From the NCBI GenBank assembly GCA_016195965.1, contig JACPYR010000066.1, positions 1-64,000 of the forward strand: 64,000 nt of DNA. Reading direction: 5' to 3'. The stretch comes from Nitrosomonadales bacterium. Its GTDB lineage: Bacteria; Pseudomonadota; Gammaproteobacteria; Burkholderiales; Gallionellaceae. A program made the position numbers and the translations under genes. The notes below the pieces were generated by a model. That model saw nothing but the letters and a program-made list of their open reading frames with translations. It was not told the origin of the DNA and searched no databases. This document shows, in pieces, positions 52,234 to 62,184 of the stretch. Numbering within the stretch: the first letter of the stretch is position 1; each line of letters begins with the position of its first letter.

Positions 52234-55200
52234 TATGCGGCCTCCTTCTGCTTGCTTTGTTGCGCCGCAATTTCCTGCAGGGCACGACGATATTCGGTCG
52301 GCATCACCTTGGTGAATTTATGCAAATAGACCGGCCAGTTATCCAGAATCTGTTTGGCGCGAGGACTGTTCGTGTAGCGCAGATGCTTTTCGATCTGCTC
52401 GCGCAGCGCTTGTTCGTCTGCCTTGTCGAGATGATTGAAATGCACGCGACCATGCGATTCGACCTCGCCTGTTTCGCTGGCGTCGGCCTCCGAGGGCACA
52501 GACTCGAGCGCCACCATGGTCAGATTGCAGCGCTTCTCGAAACCGCCGTCTTCATCCAGCACGTAAGCCACACCGCCCGACATGCCTGCGGCAAAATTGC
52601 GTCCTGTCTGCCCCAATACCACAACCATACCGCCGGTCATGTATTCGCAGCCGTGGTCGCCCAGGCCTTCCACCACCGCGATCGCGCCGGAGTTGCGCAC
52701 CGCGAAACGCTCGCCGGCCACGCCCGAAAAATAGCATTCGCCGGAAGTCGCGCCATACATCACGGTGTTGCCGACGATGATGTTTTCATGTGAAACCAGC
52801 CTGGAATCGGCCGGTGGCATGATCGCGATTCGTCCACCACACAAACCCTTGCCGACATAGTCGTTGCCTTCGCCGCGCAATTCGAACGACACGCCGTGAG
52901 CCAGGAAGGCGCCGAAACTCTGGCCGGCGGTGCCGGTAAATTTCACGGTTATGGTATCGGCAGGCAAACCGGCCTGACCGTAACGCTTGGCGACTTCGTG
53001 CGACAGCATCGCCCCGACGGTGCGGTTGACATTGCTGATCCTGCTTTCCAACGCCGCCGCTTGCCTGTTGTTCAGCGCGTTCTGTGCCTGTGCGATCAGC
53101 TTGTTATCCAGCGCCTTTTCCAGCTCGTGATCCTGCGCATCCGCATGGCGGCGCGCCACATTGGCCGCCACTGCCGGTTGGTGGAACACCCTGGAGAAAT
53201 CCAGCCCCTGCGCCTTCCAGTGCTCAATGCCGTGCTTCACATCGAGCAGGTCGGAGCGTCCGATCAGTTCGTCAAACTTGCGTATGCCGAGTTGCGCCAT
53301 GTATTCACGCACCTCTTCGGCGACAAAGAAGAAGTAGTTCACCACATGTTCCGGTTGACCGGTAAATTTGCGGCGCAGCTCTGGATCCTGCGTCGCCACT
53401 CCGACCGGACAGGTGTTGAGATGGCATTTGCGCATCATGATGCAACCTTCCACCACCAGCGGCGCGGTCGCGAAACCAAATTCGTCCGCGCCCAGCAACG
53501 CTCCGATCACCACATCGCGGCCGGTCTTGATCTGGCCGTCCACCTGCAACGCGATGCGACCGCGCAACTGGTTCAGCACCAGCGTCTGCTGCGCCTCGGC
53601 TAAACCCAGCTCCCACGGCGTACCCGCGTGCTTGATCGACGAGATCGGCGACGCGCCCGTGCCGCCGTCGAAACCGGATACCACGATATGGTCGGCCTTG
53701 GCCTTGGCCACTCCTGCAGCCACCGTGCCCACACCTACTTCGGAAACCAGCTTCACCGAAATCGAGGCGGATGGATTGGCATTCTTCAGGTCATGGATCA
53801 GCTGCGCGAGGTCTTCGATCGAATAAATATCGTGATGCGGCGGCGGCGAGATCAGCCCCACGCCCGGCACCGAGAAACGCAACTTGGCGATGTACTCGGA
53901 CACTTTTCCGCCCGGCAACTGGCCGCCTTCTCCCGGCTTCGCGCCCTGCGCCATCTTGATCTGAATTTGATCCGCATTGGAGAGGTATTCGGCGGTCACG
54001 CCAAAACGTCCCGATGCCACTTGCTTGATCTTGGAACGCAACGAGTCGCCCGGCATCATTTCGCGGTCGGCCTCGATACGGTTTTTTCCGATGATGTCGG
54101 AGAGCATCTCCCCGCCCTTGAATATCTTGAAGCGCGCCGCATCTTCGCCGCCTTCGCCGGTGTTGGACTTGCCGCCGATACGGTTCATCGCGATCGCCAA
54201 CGTGGTATGCGCCTCGGTCGAAATGGAACCCAGCGACATTGCGCCGGTGGCGAAACGCTTGACGATTTCACTGGCAGGCTCGACTTCGGCCAATGGCACC
54301 GCCTTGCCCGCAGCCCTGATCGCAAACAGGCCGCGCAAGGTTTTCAGACGGGTGCTTTGTTCATTGATGAGCTTCGCGTATTCCTTGTATGTCGCTGCGC
54401 TGTTGGTGCGCGTTGCATGCTGCAATTTTGCGATCGAGTCCGGAGTCCACATGTGCTCCTCGCCGCGCACGCGGTAAGCGTATTCGCCGCCCGCTTCAAG
54501 CGCATTGGCCAGCACCGGATCGGCGCCGAATGCATTGCGATGCGTGCGCACCGCCTCTTCCGCCACCACACCCAAGCCTATGCCCTCGATCTGGGTCGCG
54601 GTGCCGGTAAAATATTCTGCGACGAAATCGGCATTCAGGCCGACCGCCTCGAATATCTGCGCGCCGCAATACGACTGGTAGGTCGAGATGCCCATCTTGG
54701 ACATCACCTTCATCAAGCCCTTGTTGATCGCCTTGATGTAGCGCTTCTTCGCCTCCTTGGCATCAACCTTGGCCGGCAGATTCATCGCCATGATGGTTTC
54801 ATACGCCAGCCACGGGCATACCGCTTCCGCGCCGTACCCGGCGAGCAACGCGAAGTGATGCACCTCGCGCGCCGAGCCGGTATCCACCACCAGCCCGGTG
54901 CTGGTGCGCAGCCCGGCGCTCACCAGGTGATGATGGACTTTGGCGCAGGCCACCAGCGCAGGGATCGCCACGCGCATCGCCGACATCGCGCGATCGGACA
55001 GGATCAGCACGTTGTAACCCTCGGCCACCGCCCGGTCGGCAGCAGAGCACAACGCCCCGATAGCCTTCTCGCAGCCTGCCGCGCCGTCCTTGGCCGGATA
55101 GGTGATATCCAGAACCTGGGACTTGTACTGCCCCTTGGTCAGCTGGTCGATATTGCGCAGCTTGGCGATGTCATCGTTGGACAGCACCGGCTGATGCACC

Positions 55201-56897
55201 TCCAGGCGCAGCATGGGCTTGGTTTCTTCGATGCCGAGCAGGTTGGGCTTGGGGCCGATAAACGAAGTCAGCGACATCACGATCTCTTCGCGGATCGGAT
55301 CGATAGGCGGGTTGGTCACTTGCGCGAACAACTGCTGGAAATAATCGTAGAAGGAACGATTCTTGTTCGACAACACCGCCAGCGCGGCATCGGTACCCAT
55401 GGATCCGGTCGGCTCTTCACCGGCGCTGACCATAGGCGCGAGTATGAATTTCAGGTCTTCCTGCGAATAGCCGAACGCCTGCTGGGTATCCAGCAACGTG
55501 GCATTCAGCTTGGGCTTGGCCGCCACTTCCGGCAGGTCGCCGAGGAAATAGCGCGATTGGTCTACCCACTTACGATACGGTTTGGCGGTGGCCAGCTGCT
55601 TCTTCAATTCGGCGTCGTCGATGATGCGCCCTGCCTGCATGTCGATCAGGAACATCTTGCCGGGCTGCAAACGCCACTTCTTGACGATCTTGTGCTGCGG
55701 AATATCCAGCACGCCCATCTCGGACGCCATCAGCACCATGTCGTCGTCGGTGATCAGGTAGCGCGCCGGACGCAGACCGTTGCGGTCCAGCGTCGCGCCT
55801 ATCATGCGCCCATCGGTGAAAGCCACGGCGGCGGGGCCGTCCCACGGCTCCATCAGCGCGGCATGGTATTCGTAAAATGCGCGGCGCTCCTCGTCCATCA
55901 GCGGATTGCCCGCCCAGGCCTCGGGAATCAGCAGCATCATCGCGTGCGGCAGGGAGTAACCGCCCGCCACCAGCAGTTCCAGCGCATTGTCGAAACAGGC
56001 CGAATCCGACTGGCCTTCGACGATCAGCGGCCACAGTTTCTCCAGGTCCTCACCGAGCAGCTTGGAGGACATCGCCGCATGGCGCGCGCTCATCCAGTTC
56101 ACGTTGCCACGCACGGTGTTGATCTCGCCGTTGTGCGCGATCATCCGGAATGGATGAGCCAGATCCCAGGTCGGGAAAGTATTGGTGGAGAAGCGCTGAT
56201 GCACCAGCGCCAGCGCGCTGACCACGCGTGAGTCCTGCAGATCGAGGTAATACTTGCCGACCTGGTCGGCCAGCAGCATGCCTTTGTAGACTATGGTGCG
56301 GCAGGACAAGGAGGGACAATAAAAACCCTTGCCTTGATTTTTGGGCAGCGCGCGCACCGCGTGCTCCATGGTCTTGCGGATCACCAGCAACTTGCGCTCG
56401 AACGCATCGGCATCGGCACAATTTTTACCTCTGGCAATGAATACCTGGCGCACCACAGGCTCGACCTTCTTGACGCTCTCGCCCAAGCCGCTGCTATTTA
56501 CCGGCACATCGCGCCAGCCCAGCAACTGCTGGCCTTCGGCTGCAATCCTGGCGGCGACTATCTTTTCACACGCGGCACGCGATGCCGCATCGCGCGACAG
56601 GAACAACATGCCCACGCCGTAACTGCCGATGGCCGGCAGGGTCATACCCTGGGCCGCGCACTGCGCGCGAAGAAACGCATCGGGGATCTGCAACAAAATT
56701 CCCGCGCCATCACCAGCCAGGGGATCGGCGCCCACCGCGCCGCGATGTGTCAGATTTTCCAGAATCCGCAACCCCTGGCGCACCATGTCATGGCTCTGCT
56801 TGCCCTTGATATGGGCTACAAAACCCACCCCGCAGGCATCGCGCTCCTGGCGCGGATCGTACAAACCTTGTTGCACAGGCAAAGAAGAATTACTCAC
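52233..56897 (-). CDS. gltB: Glutamate synthase [NADPH] large subunit
   Basis: 1554 residues, in the normal range. A roughly 21-residue propeptide precedes the Ntn-nucleophile Cys of [15 protein letters not shown] (glutaminase domain). The central FMN domain carries [16 protein letters not shown] and [17 protein letters not shown]. The 3Fe-4S region is [17 protein letters not shown]. The C-terminal beta-helix includes [21 protein letters not shown]. It makes glutamate from glutamine and 2-oxoglutarate. The start is GTG with GGGGAA just upstream. Confidence 0.97.
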   Translation of the reverse strand: MSNSSLPVQQGLYDPRQERDACGVGFVAHIKGKQSHDMVRQGLRILENLTHRGAVGADPLAGDGAGILLQIPDAFLRAQCAAQGMTLPAIGSYGVGMLFLSRDAASRAACEKIVAARIAAEGQQLLGWRDVPVNSSGLGESVKKVEPVVRQVFIARGKNCADADAFERKLLVIRKTMEHAVRALPKNQGKGFYCPSLSCRTIVYKGMLLADQVGKYYLDLQDSRVVSALALVHQRFSTNTFPTWDLAHPFRMIAHNGEINTVRGNVNWMSARHAAMSSKLLGEDLEKLWPLIVEGQSDSACFDNALELLVAGGYSLPHAMMLLIPEAWAGNPLMDEERRAFYEYHAALMEPWDGPAAVAFTDGRMIGATLDRNGLRPARYLITDDDMVLMASEMGVLDIPQHKIVKKWRLQPGKMFLIDMQAGRIIDDAELKKQLATAKPYRKWVDQSRYFLGDLPEVAAKPKLNATLLDTQQAFGYSQEDLKFILAPMVSAGEEPTGSMGTDAALAVLSNKNRSFYDYFQQLFAQVTNPPIDPIREEIVMSLTSFIGPKPNLLGIEETKPMLRLEVHQPVLSNDDIAKLRNIDQLTKGQYKSQVLDITYPAKDGAAGCEKAIGALCSAADRAVAEGYNVLILSDRAMSAMRVAIPALVACAKVHHHLVSAGLRTSTGLVVDTGSAREVHHFALLAGYGAEAVCPWLAYETIMAMNLPAKVDAKEAKKRYIKAINKGLMKVMSKMGISTYQSYCGAQIFEAVGLNADFVAEYFTGTATQIEGIGLGVVAEEAVRTHRNAFGADPVLANALEAGGEYAYRVRGEEHMWTPDSIAKLQHATRTNSAATYKEYAKLINEQSTRLKTLRGLFAIRAAGKAVPLAEVEPASEIVKRFATGAMSLGSISTEAHTTLAIAMNRIGGKSNTGEGGEDAARFKIFKGGEMLSDIIGKNRIEADREMMPGDSLRSKIKQVASGRFGVTAEYLSNADQIQIKMAQGAKPGEGGQLPGGKVSEYIAKLRFSVPGVGLISPPPHHDIYSIEDLAQLIHDLKNANPSASISVKLVSEVGVGTVAAGVAKAKADHIVVSGFDGGTGASPISSIKHAGTPWELGLAEAQQTLVLNQLRGRIALQVDGQIKTGRDVVIGALLGADEFGFATAPLVVEGCIMMRKCHLNTCPVGVATQDPELRRKFTGQPEHVVNYFFFVAEEVREYMAQLGIRKFDELIGRSDLLDVKHGIEHWKAQGLDFSRVFHQPAVAANVARRHADAQDHELEKALDNKLIAQAQNALNNRQAAALESRISNVNRTVGAMLSHEVAKRYGQAGLPADTITVKFTGTAGQSFGAFLAHGVSFELRGEGNDYVGKGLCGGRIAIMPPADSRLVSHENIIVGNTVMYGATSGECYFSGVAGERFAVRNSGAIAVVEGLGDHGCEYMTGGMVVVLGQTGRNFAAGMSGGVAYVLDEDGGFEKRCNLTMVALESVPSEADASETGEVESHGRVHFNHLDKADEQALREQIEKHLRYTNSPRAKQILDNWPVYLHKFTKVMPTEYRRALQEIAAQQSKQKEAA

Positions 56898-56944
56898 TTG
56901 TTCCCCAATTCAAACTATAAAGCCCTATCATTTGAGAGCCAAAA

Positions 56945-56966
56945 AATGGCGGCACACGCCGCCATT
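56945..56966 (-). terminator. Intrinsic terminator of the aroB-dgt transcript
   Basis: A perfect 9-bp stem (aatggcggc / gccgccatt) with a four-base loop is followed on the minus strand by a T-run (TTTTTTGG). It lies 82 bases after the dgt stop and just upstream of gltB. Confidence 0.9.
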
Positions 56967-57047
56967 GCAATTTCAAAAGCGAAAGGGCGGAAATTCTACC
57001 TTGTCTGGTGATGATGGGCAACCGCGCCGAGCTCGCGGCCCGAATTA

Positions 57048-58175
57048 TCAGATAGGCGCCTCTTCCACCGCAAAAATCCGGCGATGCTCGCGTATCGCAT
57101 AGCGATCGGTCATTCCCGCGATATAGTCGGCAACCGCGCGCGCCCTGTCATGCTCTGCCTGCCCCTGAAATTGCGGCGGCAGTAGGCGGCTATCCGCCAT
57201 GAATATGCCGAACAGATCGTCGATGATACGTTGCGCCTTGGCGCTCATGCGTAGCACGCGGTAATGCCGGTACAAATGGATGCGCAAAAAGTTTTTCAGT
57301 GCGCGTTGTTGCTCGAACATCTCCGCGCTATATGCGATCAGCGCCGGGGCGCTACGCACCTCATCCAGCGTTGCCGGAGCGTGCATTTTGATATTGCTCT
57401 CGCTTTGGCTGACCAGATCGGTGACCAGCAGATTGATCATGCGCCGCACCGTTTCATGCACCACACGCCGCTCGGCCAGGCCGGGGTACGCATGCCGCAC
57501 TTCGGCCAATTGCATCGCGACCAGCGGCACGGCTTCCAGTTGCTCCAGCGTGATCAGGCCAGAACGCAAGCCGTCATCCACATCGTGATTGTTATAGGCA
57601 ATCTCGTCGGCCAGGTTGGCTATCTGCGCCTCCAGCGAAGGGCGGCGATTATTCAGGAAGCGCTCGCCCACTTCGCCCAGCCTGGCCGCATTTTCAGCCG
57701 AACAATGTTTGAGTATGCCTTCGCGAGTCTCAAAGCATAGATTCAAGCCGTCGAACGTGGCATAGCGCTCTTCCAGAGCGTCCACGACGCGCAGCGATTG
57801 CAGGTTGTGCTCGAATCCGCCGTAGGCCTTCATGCAGGCATTCAGCGCTTCCTGTCCTGCGTGACCGAACGGGGTGTGGCCGAGGTCGTGCGCCAGCGAG
57901 ATCGCCTCGGCCAGATCTTCGTTCAATCGCAGGCGCCGCGCAATGGAGCGGGCAATCTGCGCCACCTCGATGCTGTGGGTCAGCCGGGTGCGGAACAGAT
58001 CGCCCTCGTGATTAACAAACACCTGGGTCTTGTATTCGAGCCTGCGGAACGCCACCGAATGAATGATGCGGTCGCGGTCGCGCTGAAATTCGCTGCGCCC
58101 GTTAGGCGCGGCTTCCGTTATCTGCCTGCCGCGCGAGTTGGTCTCGCTGACCGCATAGGGCGCGAATTCGGTCAT
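57048..58175 (-). CDS. dgt: dGTPase-like HD-domain triphosphohydrolase
   Basis: 375 residues. HD-domain metal ligands appear as [38 protein letters not shown] (HD) and [16 protein letters not shown], with the opening [24 protein letters not shown]. Members hydrolyse dNTPs to nucleoside and tripolyphosphate. It overlaps the aroB stop (ATGA), as in related genomes, so it is expressed with aroB. Confidence 0.93.
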   Translation of the reverse strand: MTEFAPYAVSETNSRGRQITEAAPNGRSEFQRDRDRIIHSVAFRRLEYKTQVFVNHEGDLFRTRLTHSIEVAQIARSIARRLRLNEDLAEAISLAHDLGHTPFGHAGQEALNACMKAYGGFEHNLQSLRVVDALEERYATFDGLNLCFETREGILKHCSAENAARLGEVGERFLNNRRPSLEAQIANLADEIAYNNHDVDDGLRSGLITLEQLEAVPLVAMQLAEVRHAYPGLAERRVVHETVRRMINLLVTDLVSQSESNIKMHAPATLDEVRSAPALIAYSAEMFEQQRALKNFLRIHLYRHYRVLRMSAKAQRIIDDLFGIFMADSRLLPPQFQGQAEHDRARAVADYIAGMTDRYAIREHRRIFAVEEAPI

Positions 58176-59254
58176 TTACAACAAGCCGCCAAGGTCTGCC
58201 GCAATAATTCAGGATTCGCATCGCCATACACCACCGCGCGCCCAAGCTGCTTGAGCAGCACAAAGCGTATTTTGCCGCCCTCTACCTTCTTATCCAGCCC
58301 CATCAGGTCCAGATATTTCTCCGCGCCGAGGTCGGGTGCAACCACCGGCAACCTTGCGCGCTCGAACAGCCCGCGGATGCGCGCCACGTCCTGCGCGCCG
58401 ATCCAACCCAGGCGCTGCGACAAATCTGCCGCCATGACCGTGCCCGCCGCGACTCCCTCGCCATGCAGCCAGTTGCCATAACCCATGCCTGATTCGATCG
58501 CATGCCCGAAGGTGTGGCCCAGATTCAACAGCGCGCGCTCACCGCTTTCGCGTTCATCCGCCTCGACCACTTCCGCCTTGTTCTGGCAGCTGCGCGCAAT
58601 CGCATATTGCAGTGCGACAGTATCGCGCGCCAGCAACTTGTCGATATTCTGTTCCAGCCACTCCAGGAACGGCAGGTCGCGGATCAAACCATACTTGATC
58701 ACTTCGGCGAGTCCCGCCGCCAACTCTTTATCCGGCAGGGTGTCCAGCGTATCGGTATCGGCCAGCACCAGCTGCGGCTGGTAGAACGCGCCTATCATGT
58801 TCTTGCCGAGCGGATGATTGATGCCGGTCTTGCCGCCCACCGAGGAATCCACCTGCGCCAGCAGCGTGGTCGGAATCTGGATGAATGGCACACCGCGCAA
58901 ATAGGTCGCCGCCGCATATCCGGTCATATCGCCGACCACGCCGCCGCCCAGCGCAATCAGCGGCGTAGTGCGTTCGCAGCGGTGGGTCAGCAGCGCGTCG
59001 TAGATCAGATTCAGCGTGTCGGAATTTTTATATTCCTCCCCATCGGGAAGAATAATTGTCACGCTGACGACGCCTATACTCTGCAAGGTATGCTGTAGCT
59101 TTTCCATATACAGCGGCGCGACCGTGGTATTGGAAACGATCGCCACGCGCTTGCGCGGCACCGCTTTCTGCAACAGCTCGGCCCGCGTCAACAGGCCGCT
59201 GCCGATATGTATCGGATAACTGCGCTCGCCCAATCCCACCGTCAGTGTTTGCAT
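58172..59254 (-). CDS. aroB: 3-dehydroquinate synthase
   Basis: 360 residues starting [20 protein letters not shown], the alignment-supported start; in-frame TTG and ATG codons upstream are possible. It shows the NAD site [19 protein letters not shown] and [20 protein letters not shown], the metal region [21 protein letters not shown], and [13 protein letters not shown] with zinc His residues. It catalyses the second shikimate step. It lies directly after aroK. Confidence 0.96.
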   Translation of the reverse strand: MQTLTVGLGERSYPIHIGSGLLTRAELLQKAVPRKRVAIVSNTTVAPLYMEKLQHTLQSIGVVSVTIILPDGEEYKNSDTLNLIYDALLTHRCERTTPLIALGGGVVGDMTGYAAATYLRGVPFIQIPTTLLAQVDSSVGGKTGINHPLGKNMIGAFYQPQLVLADTDTLDTLPDKELAAGLAEVIKYGLIRDLPFLEWLEQNIDKLLARDTVALQYAIARSCQNKAEVVEADERESGERALLNLGHTFGHAIESGMGYGNWLHGEGVAAGTVMAADLSQRLGWIGAQDVARIRGLFERARLPVVAPDLGAEKYLDLMGLDKKVEGGKIRFVLLKQLGRAVVYGDANPELLRQTLAACCK

Positions 59255-59294
59255 ATTCTTCATGTTAACCATGTACAAAAATTATTGGGTTGCG

Positions 59295-59888
59295 CTAACC
59301 CAAGCTGCATTTTTTATAGTTCTCTATTTCTTCCGCCAGGTGCAGCATCAAGGCGTGCACGCTCTGCTTGCCGCTCTGCCCGACAATGTCGGACACCTGC
59401 TGATAAAGCGGATCGCGCTGACTGAATATTTCGCTCAGCTTGGCATACGGATTTTCGGTTTGCAACAACGGGCGATTGCGGTCATGTTTGGTGCGCAGCC
59501 ACAAATCGTGCACGCCTGCCTTCAGGTAGATGACGATGCCATTCTGCTGCAGCAGCGCGCGGTTTTGTTCCGCCAGCACCGCTCCCCCGCCCGTCGCCAA
59601 AACCTGGTTATCGCGCGTGACCAGTTCGCGCAGAGCTGCCGTTTCACGCAATCTAAAGCCCACCTCTCCCTCCACATCAAAAATGTGTGGAATAGTCACC
59701 CCGGTGCGTTTGATGATTTCCTCGTCGCTATCGACAAATACCTTGCCCAGATGCCTGGCCAGCGCCCGCCCCATCGTGGTCTTGCCGGAGCCCATCATGC
59801 CCACCAGGATCAGATTACCGGACTGCAGTTTTCGGCTGCCGACCGCGCGGCTGCTATCCGGATGGCCTATGTCTTGATCGCTATGCAT
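59295..59888 (-). CDS. aroK: Shikimate kinase
   Basis: About 197 residues, slightly longer than usual because of an N-terminal extension (MHSDQDIGHPDSSRAVGSRK). It has Walker A LVGMMGSGKTTMGRALA, substrate Asp/Arg in FVDSDEEIIKRTG and GFRLRE, and the glycine loop LATGGGAVL. The lid RNRPLLQTENP follows. The start is uncertain between 59888 and an internal non-ATG codon. It heads the aroK-aroB-dgt run after the lipoprotein terminator. Confidence 0.94.
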   Translation of the reverse strand: MHSDQDIGHPDSSRAVGSRKLQSGNLILVGMMGSGKTTMGRALARHLGKVFVDSDEEIIKRTGVTIPHIFDVEGEVGFRLRETAALRELVTRDNQVLATGGGAVLAEQNRALLQQNGIVIYLKAGVHDLWLRTKHDRNRPLLQTENPYAKLSEIFSQRDPLYQQVSDIVGQSGKQSVHALMLHLAEEIENYKKCSLG

Positions 59889-59913
59889 GTGCGGTATTGT
59901 AAACGATAAAATC

Positions 59914-59938
59914 AAAAGCCCGGACTAGCCGGGCTTTT
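59914..59938 (-). terminator. Intrinsic terminator after the Ig-like lipoprotein gene
   Basis: A perfect 10-bp stem (aaaagcccgg / ccgggctttt) with a five-base loop is followed on the minus strand by a T-rich GATTTTATC. It isolates the lipoprotein gene from aroK. Confidence 0.9.
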
Positions 59939-59961
59939 TACTCGCAATTTTGACGCGCAAA

Positions 59962-62034
59962 TTAATATTTAAAAGGCGATGGCGGCAACACGCAAGGAAC
60001 GCTATCCGCTACAGAAGCCACCAGACGAAAATCCAATTGGCCTACTGCTGGCGTACCCTGGACTGACGCTGAAGCATGTATTCTGGATATGATCCAATTC
60101 GCACTGGACTTGGTATAGGTCAGGTTGAAAGTTGCCAATCCCGTCGCATCCGTTGTCGCCGTCCCAGGCTTATCAGCCGGATTCGTCGAGGCCAATGTAC
60201 CCCCGTACGAATTCAGCGGAGTAATTTGGCCATCTAAAGTCACTGCTGTTCCCGCTAGGGGCGTAGCCACAGTGCCTGTAGCGAAATATTTTCTGGTTCC
60301 GTCTTCGCCAAGATCCAGGAACAAATTCTGATTGGCATCTTCATTGTAGTATGTCCCCATATTGGCTGGAACCCATACTGGCGGCGTTGCGTTAGTCCAA
60401 TATCCGCCATCCAAATCCCATTTGCATCCCGAGCCTGTGCTCCACGCTATCGGCCATGTACTGATGTTGACCACTGTTCCTGCCGGTGCCGGACTGCCAT
60501 TGGAGTCGGCAACCAACACCGACATCGGCATTGAATAGATGGTGCTGGCACCGCCAGCATCGATAATTTTGGATGCCTGGCCGAATGCGATCGAGCCCGC
60601 CGTACCGCCGACAATTATGGCCGCATCATAACTGGACGCGGTTGTATTTGCGACCAATAAAGATTGGGTCGCAATCGCAGTGCCAACCACGCTGGCGCGA
60701 ACCTGCACCCCTGCCGCGCCGGAAGACAGTGAACCGGATGTAAACGTCGCTGGAGCAGCGCCCAAAGGCAAGCCCCCTTGAGTTGAAGCCGCCGAAAACA
60801 CCACCACGGGAGAGACGGTTTCTCCCGAGTTGGTGCCGGTACCGCTGACTATCGAGAACGCGACCGGAGCATTTCCGACCGGCGCGCCCGTTGTGTCATA
60901 CACCATAGCGGTCAGGTTCGAATAGCCCACTGTAGAACCCACACTCCTAGGCACCACAGTAGGAGTGGCCTGCAGCGAAATTTTGGCGGCAGTTTTGGCC
61001 GTCATTCCTACGGTAAGGGTGTCGCTCAAGGCGGGGCTGAGGGGGTCGAATACTTGAACATTAGCTACGCCAGCCACGGAGGTCGTCAGGGTCGCTTGCG
61101 CAATCCCGTTGACAACCGCAACCGTTACCACGTTCTGATTAGCAACCCCGTTCCATATTCCTATTGTCGTTGCAAATACCACTTTTAATGTAGGCACTGG
61201 CGCGGCAACCTGCACTACCAATGAGTCGCCTATTTGCATCGCGGTATTTTTAGGGCTAACCGGAACTACTCCTGTCCCGCCATTCAGCGTTAGCAGATTA
61301 ATGCCGAATGTAGTGGCACCGGCCCCAACCGTGAAATTAGTCGATGAAGTGGCTCCTGCTGCAGATGCAACTACGGTTGCAGTGCCAGCAACTGCCCCTG
61401 CAACCGTGACAACCATTTGACCATTGATATCCGTAGTTCCGGTAGCCGGTGTGAACGTCACACTCCCGCCACCCGTCTGACTCAGCGTTACCGCAGCGCC
61501 TGAAATCGGCGAACCACCGGCATCTTTCGCTGTGACGGTCAATGTTGTTGACCCGCCCACGGCCACCGATGTTGCTGTTGCATTCAATGCAACGGTAGAG
61601 CCGACAACTTGCACCGGCATCAACGCGGTAGATGCGCCTGATGTCGCGGTAATAGTCGCGGTGCGATTTGCCTTGTTGGCGGTTCCTGAAGTAAAGGTCA
61701 CTGTAGCTTTACCTGTCGCATCGGTGATAACCGATGCAGAGGAAAGCAGACCGGTATCCGCGCTTAAATTGACTACCACACCTGGCACTGTCGAGTTGGT
61801 AGAGCTGACAGCCAGAATAGTGATCGTACTGCTTGTCGAGTTGTCGGATTTTACCGTGGCTGGCAAGCCCGACAACTGCAAGCTAGACGCCGTGGCTACC
61901 GTTGTACCGGTCGTAGTCGCGGCGGACGGGGTGATCGAGGTTCCGGTGCAGCCCGCAAGCAACCCAACTACCGTCGCCAATATGAACGATGCCGAAATCC
62001 GGGCAAGATTGTTACTGAAATTGATTACACGCAT
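59962..62034 (-). CDS. Lipoprotein with bacterial Ig-like (Big1-type) domains
   Basis: About 690 residues, very rich in Thr, Ser, Ala, Val and Gly. The start MRVINFSNNLARISASF has GGAG six bases upstream. The lipobox LLAGC gives Cys29 as the lipid anchor. At least two Ig-like repeats are visible (GVVVNLSADTGLLSSASVIT...GKATVTFTSG; ISGAAVTLSQTGGGSVTF...INGQMVVTVAG), with more divergent ones to about residue 470. A C-terminal domain with WSTGSGCKWDLDGGYWTNATPP follows. It is probably a surface or periplasmic adhesin-like protein. It sits between pilQ and aroK. Confidence 0.85.
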   Translation of the reverse strand: MRVINFSNNLARISASFILATVVGLLAGCTGTSITPSAATTTGTTVATASSLQLSGLPATVKSDNSTSSTITILAVSSTNSTVPGVVVNLSADTGLLSSASVITDATGKATVTFTSGTANKANRTATITATSGASTALMPVQVVGSTVALNATATSVAVGGSTTLTVTAKDAGGSPISGAAVTLSQTGGGSVTFTPATGTTDINGQMVVTVAGAVAGTATVVASAAGATSSTNFTVGAGATTFGINLLTLNGGTGVVPVSPKNTAMQIGDSLVVQVAAPVPTLKVVFATTIGIWNGVANQNVVTVAVVNGIAQATLTTSVAGVANVQVFDPLSPALSDTLTVGMTAKTAAKISLQATPTVVPRSVGSTVGYSNLTAMVYDTTGAPVGNAPVAFSIVSGTGTNSGETVSPVVVFSAASTQGGLPLGAAPATFTSGSLSSGAAGVQVRASVVGTAIATQSLLVANTTASSYDAAIIVGGTAGSIAFGQASKIIDAGGASTIYSMPMSVLVADSNGSPAPAGTVVNISTWPIAWSTGSGCKWDLDGGYWTNATPPVWVPANMGTYYNEDANQNLFLDLGEDGTRKYFATGTVATPLAGTAVTLDGQITPLNSYGGTLASTNPADKPGTATTDATGLATFNLTYTKSSANWIISRIHASASVQGTPAVGQLDFRLVASVADSVPCVLPPSPFKY

Positions 62035-62184
62035 ATTCATCTCCATTCACTACTCTGCACAACGAGCACGCTACGCAATCCATCAAATTGGCGGCGAGAC
62101 TGACACACCCGACATCGCACATGCAACTCAAACCCGACTAACGGATAACTTGCGTCCACCAACGGCTTCCGCTTGATCACTGCG

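Noticed and set aside
53628-56231. 867-codon plus-strand frame inside gltB
   Set aside because: It is a shadow of the high-GC gltB gene; the composition (many His, Arg, Gln) is typical of antisense frames.
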